A program made the position numbers and the translations under genes. This document shows positions 21,601-31,912 of a stretch of DNA of 64,000 nucleotides, piece by piece (the stretch's first letter is position 1; every line of letters begins with the position of its first letter). Under the pieces are notes generated by a model that did not search any database, was not told the DNA's origin, and saw nothing but the letters and a program-made list of their open reading frames with translations. Location of the stretch: contig JADLSH010000393.1 of NCBI GenBank assembly GCA_016169945.1, positions 6,465,501 through 6,529,500 on the forward strand, in the 5' to 3' direction. Origin of the DNA: Trachythela sp. YZ-2020 (lineage: Eukaryota; Cnidaria; Anthozoa; Malacalcyonacea; Clavulariidae).

Positions 21601-21659
21601 GAACAGTTACAAACATTGACATTATGCGATCTCTAAGAATTATCTCCAATACACCCCTG
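18611..21659. mobile_element. hAT transposon with perfect 8-bp TSD
   Basis: The element starts CAGGGGTGTATTG and ends CAATACACCCCTG. It is flanked on both sides by CATGAAAG (18,603-18,610 and 21,660-21,667), a perfect 8-bp target duplication as expected for hAT. Total 3,049 bp. It contains one minus-strand transposase gene that is broken. Confidence 0.9.
19140..21013 (-). pseudogene. KIAA1586-like hAT transposase, multiply frameshifted
   Basis: The ATG at 21,013 opens 326 codons: a low-complexity basic N-terminus (PPAKRKKVQKKLTSFFST), a TTF/BED-like zinc region (YPWIICENGNIGCSICKRV), then the catalytic start IITDESTSLSKK. Near 20,100 the frame shifts to FVPEN-like sequence and SFEGFDEDYL-type residues containing FTSDGASVMLG. 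Another shift near 19,880 gives LLWHCLNHRLELAISDAV, and another near 19,690 gives ASYRAVKALWNDY. A TAA interrupts at about 19,510 before LIEANRHLKWTLNALF. Proteins annotated as E3 SUMO-protein ligase KIAA1586-like are derived from this hAT group. Three shifts and one nonsense codon make it non-functional. Confidence 0.8.
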
Positions 21660-22264
21660 CATGAAAGCAAGCATGCAAAAAAACAGCAAAATAGACACTT
21701 GCCTGTTTAAAACGCTCCTTTTTCGGTCTTTCGACTGTTTTTCCTCTTGTTAATTTTTCCTCTTGTTTTGTAGAGTTAACATGTAAGCTTACTTACATAG
21801 AGACTTACTTATAAAATGAGTGCAAAACTATTTTTGAAAAAAGTTTGTAAAATGGAAGTCTTCTCTCGGCTTGAACTTGCGCATGCGCATAACTTACGAA
21901 AAGGTCGAGTCCCGTCCGGTTCCGTCCATGACAAAACAAAATGGCGGACGACTTTGCATTCCACAATGTTTTCACATACCCGGGTGTAAATCTCCAAGCG
22001 GAATTAGTACCCTCGCATGGCGCTTCGCGCCGGCTCGGGGACTAAAGAACCCAAAGTAAAATCAAGCGATTCAGTCAGCAATATCGTAAGAGAAGTTCAA
22101 AAGCAAGTTTGTGGTTGAAAGCCGGTTCTTCAAGTATAAGTGCCCGGACTAGCACTTATGCATATTGGGTTCTCATACAGACTAAAGCCACAAAAAGGAA
22201 TTTGGTCAAGAAAGAGAGTGAAGCAACAAGCTTGGATATCGCATAATAATTTTTGTGGAGTGTG
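21660..22264. other. Non-coding stretch, possible retroelement leader
   Basis: No gene. A locally G+C-richer block (21,880-22,040) contains GCATGCGCAT and GGTCGAGTCCCGTCCGGT and may be the upstream leader of the following Bel/Pao remnant. I could not define LTR ends. Confidence 0.35.
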
Positions 22265-22665
22265 ATGAATATACAACAACAGAACCAAATGTTTGATATA
22301 CAATCCGTAGACCAGCAATTACAGCAGTTACTAAGTCACCATCAACAACTGACCTTGTCAATGTCCCTACCCAACGTACAGGTTCCAACATTCTCTGGCA
22401 ACCCAATTAGATATTGTCACTTCGTTTGATCCTTTGAAAATCTGGTTCAAGCAAAATCACCACTTCACGTTGGGTGAAGTTCACGATCTTATGCGCAGTT
22501 GTCTGACGATGCATCCTGAAGAAGGGAAGGAGAAGTACGGCCAAAACTATAAGATTGCTTATATGAACTGAATTACTGAAGTGGCACCAATTAAAGCAAA
22601 AGGCCCTTACCAAGCACCTGTGGTACAACATGTTGATATCTGCATGTGCATTCAGACATACATGA
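22265..22665 (+). pseudogene. Bel/Pao retrotransposon gag fragment
   Basis: From ATG 22,265 a glutamine-rich start leads into LPNVQVPTFSGNPIRYCHF, followed after an in-frame TGA by SFENLVQAKSPLHVG. After a frame shift VHDLMRSCLTMHPEEGKEKY follows. This order matches the Bel/Pao gag region (DUF1759: LPxLxLPxFSGDxxxWxxF ... F) that precedes the protease. No polymerase follows, so this is a 5' remnant. Confidence 0.65.
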
Positions 22666-25600
22666 GGTAGGATTTGTATTTTCTCTTATAGATACCATTT
22701 AACCTTACAGACCGCATCTTCTCTATTTTCCTCTCTCCAATCTTATTACAATAGATTTAGTACCAATCACGTTTTAATTTTGCACCCACATTTACTCTTT
22801 CTCTCCGGACCCTATCATCAAACGACTCTGGAATTGTGTGACTTTGCTGCACCTTATCTCCTAAAATATAGCGTGTGAACAAACCGAAAGTACATGTTTG
22901 CTGACCCAAAACTATTGGAAGAATGCACCCTACAAGATTGGATACACCAGAAACCGATTCTACAGGTCAAAGTACCTGTATAGTGTGCTTCCCACATGTT
23001 TCAGAAAATAGGGAAACCTGATTTATGCCAAATATGGTCATAGAATACCCTTACACTCATGTACTATCATCACACTTTGAATTATGAAATAGATAAGGCT
23101 TAGCCTGAATAAATAGACCATTCAGTATCATGCAGCATGTTATTGATGTTGCTTGGGTATTCTATAATCACTTTGTCACACATAATCGTGTTTTTCCACA
23201 GAATACAGACAACATATATGAGTTGCTGTGCAGCAGAAATGTTGTCTATTCATTCGTGATCACTATTAGTTTGTTAGATAGGACCAGTATGGTCTTAAAT
23301 GTCTTACATGCAAATATGACACACAATTGTGTTCACGTTGACTTTGTGCAGACTAAACTTGGTGAACATGACAAGTCATATCCCTTTTTACAACAAGTAA
23401 AATCAGCCTGTGAGATGTCCCCTTCTGTCCCAGTATGTGCATCAAAGCAAAGAAATAAAGTTCTATGTTGATGTTCATAACCGTCACATCCTACAAGATA
23501 ACAAAATAAGATATTTGTTATCATATTATGAAAATGGCATCTTCAAAATTATGCCCACTGGGGATGGGCAATTGAGTCATTGTTCTTCATGTTCCTATGT
23601 ATGGTCGCAAGAAAGAACTGTTAGTTTGTAATGGTGAGTTGACTTTGTAAATCTATAAATTATGATTCAGCTGTCTTGTATATTGTGATTTATTAGTGTT
23701 TGTTAATATGTGCTAAACCAACATATTATATAATAGTTTGGAGTCCTTATTTATGTGGCGCTATACACAAGTCCATTCCATTTCATTGTCTTTTACAGGT
23801 TGTCCTCCAGCCCTACCTGTGATGAGAAAGATATGTTTGATGGCAATGATTTAGGCATTCTGGACATGGGCAGATACCTCCCTTCCCACACGGTTCTGCA
23901 TGATTACATGCATCACTTTTTGTTAGGAAGGTATCAAACATGTTTTTATGTTACATTATAACACACTATTTTAGGCAGTCTTATCAATGGAAAGGTTCAT
24001 TTGTGGCCTATCCCAGCCCACTTGTCAGTTCTAATGCATCTAATTTCGTATGTTTCAATTTAGTTGTACCTTGCAAACATATTTCCAAGCATGGTTCCGT
24101 TGATTGTGTGATGTTGGTACCACAGAAGAAGAAATGCCATTGTATAACCAGCTCCGATATGCATGGTATTAATTTCTGAGCTCACTCAGCAGGGAATATC
24201 TGTACACAATGTGGTCCGGAGCCAGATAGTCTTTTGTGATGTTACAACTGTTGCATTTAGGAAAACAATGGTAGGATGTGATGCAGGTGAAACTCATGCT
24301 GAAAGGTGTGATGACTGGTAATTAAGTATTTTTATGTTATTATATATTAGGTTTTCAGTGAATGAAGCTGTGCATAGAAATGAAGACTAAACTTTAAGAG
24401 ACTGGTGATAGTATCTAAAATCCTGGGGTGGATGGTAAATCTTAATTTTTCAAAACGAATTGACAACCATTTAAAATTTGTATCACATACACCCCGTCAA
24501 TCTGTTTAAATATTTCATGCCTCATAAAATGAGTAGGCAACATTCTCATACCCCCATCAAACTATCCTCCTTCCCGATGTTGTGGTTTTAATTCTTATAT
24601 CTGTACTTTGCAATGCTACATGACTGGTCGAAAGTTTCAACTTATTGTTATCATTGGTTTTGTTTTTATACCAGTCAAACAGAGAGTGATTATCAGTTTG
24701 AATCCTTGCTGGAAACTAACGATGAAACTCGCCAACAGTGGCAATTTAACAGATCATCCGCTCAGAGAGGTAATTCAACTTCTCACAATGCAGTGCCCTT
24801 CCATTATTCCATTTATCAACTGGATCAATGATAATTATGAAACCTTATCTGCCCTCAGTAAAGGCTTTAGTTTGTGCTATTGCTGCAAGTTCGCCAGTGT
24901 GTGGGTTGATTAGACCCACTGAAAACCTCCATGCCCTTTACAGAAAATGTGTTTGGTTGCCTGGCCAAGGTGAACCTTGGTGCTCTTTCTGAACTTAGCC
25001 CTTCGATTTTACCATGGATGTGACGTCCAATGTTTGAGGAATGCTGAAAACGATGATTTGTGCTTCTTTCCTACTCTACTAAAGCGTCGATATCCTAATT
25101 TTTACTTAGCAGACGTCATAAAGAATAAATCTGTACCAAAAAATATCCTGGTCATTTCTTTTTTCTTCCCTGCATACTTGCACTGTTTTGTCCACATGAT
25201 AATTTATTCTCTTTATATTTCTTCTTCTGTTTAATGCCAGTATCTATGTGTATTATGTACATTATGTATGTTAATATAATTTATGTATTGTATACACATG
25301 TATGTGTATGTTTGTAAAAAACCTGCCACCATCTCCCATTAAGTTAACAATGACAGTGTCAATACACACCCATTGTGGTTAGATAAAGTTTATCATCATT
25401 GTATGTGATATGAAAATGCAGGGATATTTGGGGTACAATGAGTGGTTTTAACTTTTGTAGGTTTTAACTATGGGTTCGAAGTCATGCAGAAACAAGAATC
25501 TCCAAATTTGCCCTTTCCATTTTCCTAACAAGACTTGTGAAAGGTTTTGTACCTGGTTTAACATTTGTTGCTTTTCATTGTGGCTCATTGCACCTGTCTA

Positions 25601-25950
25601 TATATGAAGAGATTTTCTTAAATAAACTTTGTACCTAATGAAATCTTAAATATTCGATCAAATGTATATTTGGTAAGTGGTTGCACTCTTGTTATATACA
25701 ACCACAAGTGTTTGTAACTAGTTTGAATACAATTTTGAACACCTTGACCTTATCCTGGAGCTTGGATACAAGTAATATTTTGAAAACGATATATATTCAA
25801 GTTTTAATGATTATTAAAGAATATTTATTCAAGCAATTCATATATGAAGTTTTGAGCCTCTGCTTGTATTGTTTTGACGAGAAATATGAAGCTCTTGTTC
25901 TGAGTTAATACGGACAATATAGTATAATTCAGCTTCTAGCTAGTTTATAG
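22666..25950 (+). other. Unrecognised region with exon-like fragments
   Basis: I cannot name a gene here. Several plus-strand pieces look exon-like. 23,130-23,471 is a 113-codon frame with Cys and His. 23,755-23,930 reads CDEKDMFDGNDLGILDMG and then LPSHTVLHDYMHHFLLGR before a GTATCA donor. 23,960-24,180 reads YPSPLVSSNASNFVCFNLVV. 24,200-24,310 reads CTQCGPEPDSLLCDVTTVAF, a Cys-x2-Cys motif that recalls the cysteine-rich HMGXB3/KDZ-associated proteins common in cnidarians. 24,608-24,913 is open but unassigned. Stops between the fragments suggest a decayed multi-exon gene. Family placement is a guess. Confidence 0.3.
24481..24600. repeat. Dispersed repeat, copy A
   Basis: The segment AATATTTCATGCCTCAT ... 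CATACCCCCATCAAACTATC recurs in diverged form at 63,160-63,280. Non-coding repeat of unknown class. Confidence 0.5.
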
Positions 25951-26484
25951 AGAAAAGCCAAAATATAGTTCTCCTCTCCTGTGCAAAGGCTTCCTTTGGT
26001 CTCGGCAGGTTTGAAATACAGCGATAATTTGGCGAGAGGATTTTGCAGTATGCGCTAGAGCGTACGAACACCGCTGGAAATGGAAGTGTGGGCGACGAGG
26101 AGGAAGGAAGGGTAGAAGGGAAGCCTCTGATTTGTGTCTGTGTGATTATTTATTTATTATATGCCTGACAAAATTATAGCTTCATTTGCACCTTTGTATA
26201 TTAGAAACTTTTGACAAGCTTTATTCCAGTTTTCAGATTGCTATTTATACATCTCAAGTTCTCAACACGATAATTTAAGTAGAAAGCGAGTCTGAAAGCC
26301 CAGTCTTGACAGACTTTAAACCAACTGACGGTGCTTTTGTGGATGTGAATGCTTATGTTTATTGCTATAAAGATCAACAACTGACTTACTATTAACCACC
26401 TTTTGTGTTTGACAAACTTCTATAATTGTTTATATTACCACTATTAAAATATTTTTTCACGCCACACATCAGTTAAGATGTGCC

Positions 26485-26880
26485 AAAGGTTGATGGGCTC
26501 CATTCATCTTTTTAAAGCATGGAGAGAAGCATACACTTCAAAGGCAGGATTTGATGAGCACACAACATTCAGTCGCTGACCCCTTTGCAAAGTAACTAAA
26601 AGGAGACTGGAAGACGTTTAGGCTATAGGTTTGCTGAGCACTTGCGTGATGTTAAGAACAATGTGCACAACAAACCGGTTGCTAGGCACTTCAACAGTGC
26701 CAACCACTCCTTTTCTGATATGAAAATATGCGCCATCCATCCTGTTATTGGTGGAATGATACCAGTTGGAAGCAAGAAAAGCGTCTCATTTTTAAACTTG
26801 GCACCATTCAGCCTGATGGTATCAACAAGCGCCTCTCCTTCATCTAGCTCATTCTTTTCTCTTAAATACTTCTTATATAC
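26485..26880 (+). mobile_element. Penelope-like element, GIY-YIG endonuclease end
   Basis: The frame from about 26,620 reads RFAEHLRDVKNNVHNKPVA, then HFNSANHSFSDMKICAI. After a small shift near 26,760 it continues WKQEKRLIFKLGTIQPDGIN and KRLSFI with a stop. This is the C-terminal GIY-YIG nuclease and tail of Penelope-like retroelements. Upstream 26,485-26,620 has related residues (ETKRRLED-like KVTKRRLEDV) with stops. The reverse transcriptase is absent, so the copy is 5'-truncated. Confidence 0.8.
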
Positions 26881-27078
26881 TTTCCTCTATATCCCTTCTT
26901 CCCTTCCCTTGTACGACATTTATAGCGCTTTGGTAAGTGTAACGCCTGTGCGCAGGCCTTCGACCCTATAATCGGGCCGAAGCCTGCACGCAGTCTATAT
27001 CTTTACATATTAATTCTATTTTGTTATGATTGTTACGACTACTTTATTTTCATTGGTTAATATTTTGTTCATGTGACA

Positions 27079-27110
27079 GCTTTTATAGCATTGCTATAAA
27101 AGCTGATGTA
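27079..27110. repeat. Hairpin upstream of hammerhead-like motif
   Basis: GCTTTTATAGCA and TGCTATAAAAGC form a near-perfect hairpin between the Penelope nuclease end and the hammerhead-like motif. Confidence 0.6.
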
Positions 27111-27133
27111 ATGTGTTTATCTGTCTACTAATT

Positions 27134-27169
27134 TCTCCTGACGAAGGGCTTTAGCTCGAAACGTCGAGA
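27134..27169 (+). ncRNA. Putative minimal hammerhead ribozyme motif of a Penelope-like element
   Basis: The conserved core is present in order: CTGACGA (27,138-27,144), stem II GGGC-TTTA-GCTC, GAAAC (27,158-27,162) and cleavage triplet GTC (27,163-27,165). TCTC before the core can pair with GAGA after it to form stem I. Stem III would be the self-complementary ACGT only, so activity would require a dimer. Penelope-like elements are known to carry such type I hammerheads in their terminal repeats, and this one lies ~280 bp after the GIY-YIG domain. Activity is not shown by the sequence. Confidence 0.55.
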
Positions 27170-27916
27170 TTTTGTTTATATCTTTTAGGCACACACGAAG
27201 CAACCCTCAATTTGTTCTAAAAGGTGCCTGGTTCTGTTTACGAAATGGTTTGTTGGATCCTAAGAAAGAACCCAAAGAAATTCCATCCAGCTACCCATTA
27301 GATAGACTGGGCAAACCAAGTGGTAAATATAATTTAAGTTAATATGATTCATTTCCTGAATCGAGGTATCAGCTTCAATTTGATAAATAAATTATTTAAA
27401 ATTACTGTGCTTTTTGGATATAAGCTTGGAGACAAAAACGTTTATTGAAAAGTGTGATTGGAAATGTTCCATGTTGCCCCTGACAAAATACACATTTCAA
27501 TAGTTATAGCACTTTCACGTGATTTGCCTCACTACCATATTAACAAGCATTCTTTACAAACATGTTTGTCATAGTCATCAGAAAGATTACATGTACAAGG
27601 AAGAACAAGTCGACCCTGAGCAGTAAGATGTTTGTCTAAGACTAAATTGACTGGATAAATAAATGCATAGTTTAAGGGCACTTTTTCCTTTTTTTAAAGT
27701 GAGGGAGCCAGATACTAATTATCAGATACCATATTTTACAATGTACCATAGTCTCTACTCGTGTTGTCACTCTGCTGTTGAATTGATAGAAATATGAAAA
27801 TTATATTGGTACTGTACACTGGTATCAGCACATCATCTCAATGCAGTCTTGGAATCATTTTTGTAAATTACAGACTATCTGATTACAACATGCAACTTAA
27901 TCTTACTAAATAATAT

Positions 27917-28014
27917 TTAACCCCTTTAGTGCCAGCACTCTGTCCTTGATGAGTAAAATTGTCTTGCATTACAATGTGGGTTGCATTGAGGTACAATGCC
28001 ACTTAAAGGGATAA
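27917..28014. repeat. piggyBac-type MITE, diverged copy
   Basis: TTAACCCCTTTAGTGCCAGC at the left and ATGCCACTTAAAGGGATAA at the right, with the internal GATGAGTAAAATTGTC shared with copies at 9.8, 56.4 and 62.7 kb. Confidence 0.65.
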
Positions 28015-28461
28015 ACTTAGTGACTACAGTATTTAATAATATACATAAAAAATATTACTCGACTGTGATTGGTTGATTTCAGTGCAATTAATCCCAAACA
28101 GCAGTTCAAAAATCTGTAACAACAGTGCAATTTTCTGTTATACAGTGCAAAAATCTGTAATCACTAAGAACCAATCAAATTTGAGCTAGGTCTGTGCAAA
28201 TTGCTCAAAACAAAACAACATGGTGCCCACTCGCCTAAACTTAATTTGAATTTTCGGGACGAAAATGTGGACTTAAACGTTATCTAAAAGGTGAAAAATT
28301 TAGTTTACCTGAAATTTATAAGAAATCCACCTGGTTCAGTTCACTTTCAAATGCTTGGCAATTCATACAGATAATGATAATAATAAATGGAGCGAAAATG
28401 TTGTATCAGTATAGCTGAAAGTATAATTGTCTCGAACATTTTTATGCATATTATTAATAAG
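28015..28461. other. Non-coding stretch
   Basis: No gene. Short tandem-like phrases CAGTGCAAnAATCTGT repeat two to three times around 28,080-28,160. Confidence 0.45.
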
Positions 28462-28621
28462 TAATAGCATGGTTTCTTGTGAAATTTGGATATAACATAC
28501 ACTCGTGAGTTTTTCAAAGACCTCAAATAGCACTCATCCTTTGGACTTGTGCTATTTCGAGGTATTTGAAAAACTCACTCGTGCATGTTATATCCAGATT
28601 GCACTCAAAACCATGCTATTA
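28462..28621. repeat. 160-bp foldback element
   Basis: The two halves are inverted copies: TAATAGCATGGTTT ... GATATAACATACACTCGTGAG and its inverse ending AAACCATGCTATTA. The centre is CATCCTTTGGACTTGTG. No coding content. Confidence 0.75.
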
Positions 28622-28648
28622 CCTATACTTACTGTCAACTGTGGTAAA

Positions 28649-29599
28649 TTAATACAAGATGCTTTCCTTATTATCCATTAATTTATCAGTATTGCATTTG
28701 TTTAGCAATATAGTTGGCTTTTCATATGTACCAGCCAGTTCTTTAATGATCCCAATAATATTGAGATGGTACATTAACCTTTGCAGTTGCGTTCTTCCAT
28801 TTCTTTGCTTGTAATAAGGTTTTCTAGATCCAAATCCATGGGCTACATCTAGTGAGTTCAGCTGCAGATGACCCAAGTAAAAACTGAGAAATAAGGAGAA
28901 CAGTTACCTTCTTCTGCACTTCAAGAATAGTTCGGAGACCTTTGACGATAAGCTGAGAAATTAGAGTACAGTCTTTCTGCAAGAGCACATTATCTCCAGT
29001 GCAAATGTCACAATGTTCTTCACATTCTGGTGAAACTTTTCCAAAATAGGACAAAATAAATTTATGGGGACATGAAACAGGACTTTCGGCAGAGCGTCGA
29101 CTTTCTCTTTTCACATAAGTGTGATGAGTAATGTCCTCAGCGAGAATCGAACTCAAGACTCAGAGGTGAAGGCGCTTCCTCTGAAAACTGCGCCACCGAA
29201 GCCCCATGTTGGAGACAATACACTCATGGCTACTGAACAGGATAGCATACGGTAGCATTGGCCACAAACTCCATCTTTGTGTCTGTAAGAGATGAGTTAT
29301 AAAAGGCAGGAACTTGTTTTTGTCTACGTTTTCAGCTTATTCCTCCATAATGAACTTCAATGATGACAGTAAGTCCTTGATTAAGAGCAGCCAATGTATA
29401 AATGACACTTTTTCCACCTCCGGTTGGTATTAGGGTTAGTGTATCTTTGCCTTGCAACATTGACCGAATTGTCTCTAAAGAAATAATTCTCTATCTTGGT
29501 TGATAGGTAAGTTGACCGGTCTTGTATTTCCCTGGACATGTTCATGGCTAGAAATCTGGTACACTCAGCGACATGGGATTGCAGGCTCATGTACAGCAA
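28649..29599 (-). pseudogene. RecQ-like helicase remnant (second copy)
   Basis: Reading 3' to 5' on the plus strand. 29,599-29,370 gives an N-terminal piece which, after a shift, contains MLQGKDTLTLIPTGGGKSVI, the ATP-binding motif I. The middle of the helicase is missing. 29,070-28,824 encodes CPHKFILSYFGKVSPECEEH and CDIC, the RecQ zinc-binding module. After a shift 28,876-28,649 gives SRKPYYKQRNGRTQLQRLMY and KELAGTYEKPTILL, matching the RecQ winged-helix (RQC) region. A SINE sits at 29,075-29,205. Deletion and frameshifts make it non-functional. It is head-to-head with the chromodomain exons, echoing the RecQ/DUF6589 pair at the window start. Confidence 0.75.
29075..29205 (-). mobile_element. 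tRNA-derived SINE (second copy)
   Basis: Minus-strand A box TTCGGTGGCGCAGTT and B box GAGTTCGATTCTCG are followed by ATGTGAAAAGAG and CGCTCTGCC, the same body as the SINE at 6,324. It supplies the first ~25 codons of the spurious 110-aa frame that ends in the RecQ zinc module. Confidence 0.7.
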
Positions 29600-29870
29600 T
29601 ATTGAAGATGGCGGTTTTCGGTTTTATAATGAGCTAAATAATTTAAGTCTGCCGATTTGATTTTCTTACAAAATCAAATATGAAGTTGAAAGAGTAATTA
29701 CTTGACGAACCAGGAAACACAAAAGATTCATTTTGATTGTCAATATTCGCTTATTTTTTGAAGTCTTAAATACGAGTATTTATGTCAATTCACTCAGTTG
29801 TGGGTTTTTTATACAATTATCGGCTCCGATATTTTTATTACATTGCAAAGGTTAGTCATCATATTATTTC

Positions 29871-30616
29871 AGGCCGAGTATCTTGCAAAGTGGAAGAATT
29901 ACAGTGCGCTCTACAATTCTTGGGAACCTGAAGAGAACTTGAATTCTCTGGCTTTAAGGTAAATTACTTAATAAATATTCTTCATTGTTCTATAATTTAA
30001 TATGCTATTAACTTAATTGACTAGCATGAACTACCAATTGAACGGCTCTATTTATCTTACAAAAATCTTCTAGTAGTTTTTTTATGCTTTGTAGTTTTAT
30101 TTTCATTTTGAAAGTATGGCTCCATAATTGTTAATGCATTAAAAATTTATAATCCATGTTTTAAAATGTTAAATGTGTTGAACTTTTTTTGGTAGAACAT
30201 TCTGGAAACTAAATCCAATCCCTGAATTGGTAACTTGTGGGATCGAAGCACTCCACATCGGAATTTTAGAGAACTTGGCCTCGAAAAGTATGTTGCCAAC
30301 CATCATCTCATTCAGGGACAATGTTTTTCGCTTTCTCTTTAACGAGAAAGGGACTACCAGTAATGATGGCAAATATATTTTCCTTGATAAAAGGGACTTT
30401 ACAAAGTGTTCATGGCCAAGCGATTGGGATCAGGTTGTGGATCGACTGGGATATGGTGTAAAACCAGATTATCCAATCAAAATCAGATTGTTTGTGAGCC
30501 AAAGCCCCCGGAATCACGCATTAGTTGATGGACAGATTAAACAATCCCCCTGTTATTCCACCGAGAAACTCAGTGTTAATTGTCGGAAGCAACCTTTCAG
30601 TTTAACTAATCTGTAG
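29871..30616 (+). CDS. Chromodomain exon and following exon of an uncharacterised gene
   Basis: An exon at 29,874-29,959, bounded by ATTTCAG and GTAAAT, reads EYLAKWKNYSALYNSWEPEE and then NLNSLALR. This is the second half of a chromodomain (YLVKWKGYS.. NTWEPxENL), which binds methylated histone tails or nucleic acid. A second open stretch, about 30,190-30,616, encodes FWKLNPIPELVTCGIEALHI, later DWDQVVDRLGYGVKPDYPIK, and ends at a TAG. I do not recognise this domain. The first half of the chromodomain is not visible. The region lies ~270 bp from the divergent RecQ remnant. It could be part of a mobile element. Confidence 0.5.
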
Positions 30617-30868
30617 TGCGAGGTTGTTTTTTGAGAAGCAAGCTAATTGTCAAGTTACTCTGAAGATAGCTTGTATACTGCTTCACACATATTTTACAAC
30701 CATCATTGTAACCATCTCACTGTGAATACATGTGTGAATCCAAAATATGAAACAACAGATAAATTATAATGTTGACAAAAAAAAAAGAAAAATACAGAGA
30801 GACAATAGTAATGATCCTTATAATAAAATCTAATGTTTTTCAATTCTAATGTTTTTCAATTTTCTTAA

Positions 30869-31240
30869 TCAATGAGCTGAGATCAACATAATCCTCCTCC
30901 TCGGCAAGCATGGAAAATAATATTTGATGTAATGTCTTCTTAAATTTGCTTTTTGGCAATTTGCATAAATCTGTTGGAATACTATTCCAAATTCTGACAC
31001 CAGTTCTTGAAAAAGTGTTATTAATGGTGTCAGTTTGTTATATACATTGTGCATCAGAATGGAAGCAGACTTAAAATAAAGCATCTCCAGGGGTAAGATG
31101 TTAGAAGACAAAAAGAAGGGAATTGCATGGACTGTATAATCCCCAAAATATATTAACCGAAGAATACGTTTTTGAAGTTTTATAGATATTTATTAAAGTA
31201 CTTCTAGGTACAAAGTGTTGTAGTTTAGAGATAAGGGACC
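30869..31240 (-). mobile_element. LINE ORF2 C-terminal fragment
   Basis: Minus-strand pieces WSLISKLQHFVPRSTLINIY and, after shifts, NILPLEMLYFKSASILMHNV and VYNKLTP belong to the post-RT region of CR1/L2-like LINEs. The 5' side is cut at ~31,240 next to a G-run repeat. Several frameshifts. Confidence 0.6.
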
Positions 31241-31275
31241 ATTCATTATTTATGCCCGGGGGGGGGGGGGGGGCT
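31226..31275. repeat. G-run associated repeat end
   Basis: GGGACCATTCATTATTTATG is followed by CCC and a run of 16-17 Gs. The same motif in inverse orientation, with CCCCCCGGGCATCAATAATG, occurs at 53,499-53,526, in each case at the edge of a LINE fragment. Confidence 0.5.
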
Positions 31276-31912
31276 GGCATTGGTAAATTGTACCAATGGA
31301 GATTAAGAAAAGTAAGAGAATGGCTGCACTTACTCAATCATGAACAAACATTGTTTCAATGCTCAAAACCCCATATAACACCGACGCAGTATCTCGCTTA
31401 AAATCACAAATTAATTTCTAGAAAGAGTACAATGAAGTAAATGTGGACAGTTTAATACCAGCTCACTACACACCGTATTCCAATTTAAAGGAGCAGTGTC
31501 ACCATTTGCGCATCCTTTCTGCGCACAACCAAAAAGAGATGTTAGAACAGCAGTATTGCCATCCCCGCATTTTTCTGCGCATGCAAAACTTGAAACAACA
31601 GGCTGACGTTTTCAAGTTTGTTGATCTAACTAGACAGTGAACTCAAATCTTTTTATCATCTTTCATGATCATTCTTTGTTTTTAACTCTGAACAATGCTC
31701 AACTGTGAAAATTTTAAACCTCTTTTTGTTATGTGCAGAAACGATGCTCAAACGATGACACTTCTCCTTTAACACAACAAGAAAATTCATAATCTAGAAT
31801 ACCATATAGTGCTAGACTAATAAGTAATTATGAAACAATTGTCTTGTTCTCGGCAGGCTATATCTCGTTTTGCACATGTGCATGATTAGATCTGCCGCTC
31901 GTATTTCATCAC
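31276..31912. other. Non-coding stretch
   Basis: No gene supported; a 65-codon plus frame at 31,443 has no recognisable feature. Confidence 0.4.

Noticed and set aside
26642..26971. 109-aa ORF taken as one protein
   Set aside because: Only its first ~40 residues are the Penelope nuclease; after a frameshift the rest is an out-of-frame shadow.
28824..29156. 110-aa ORF start taken as a native RecQ N-terminus
   Set aside because: The first ~25 codons are SINE sequence; the RecQ zinc module begins only at CPHKF.
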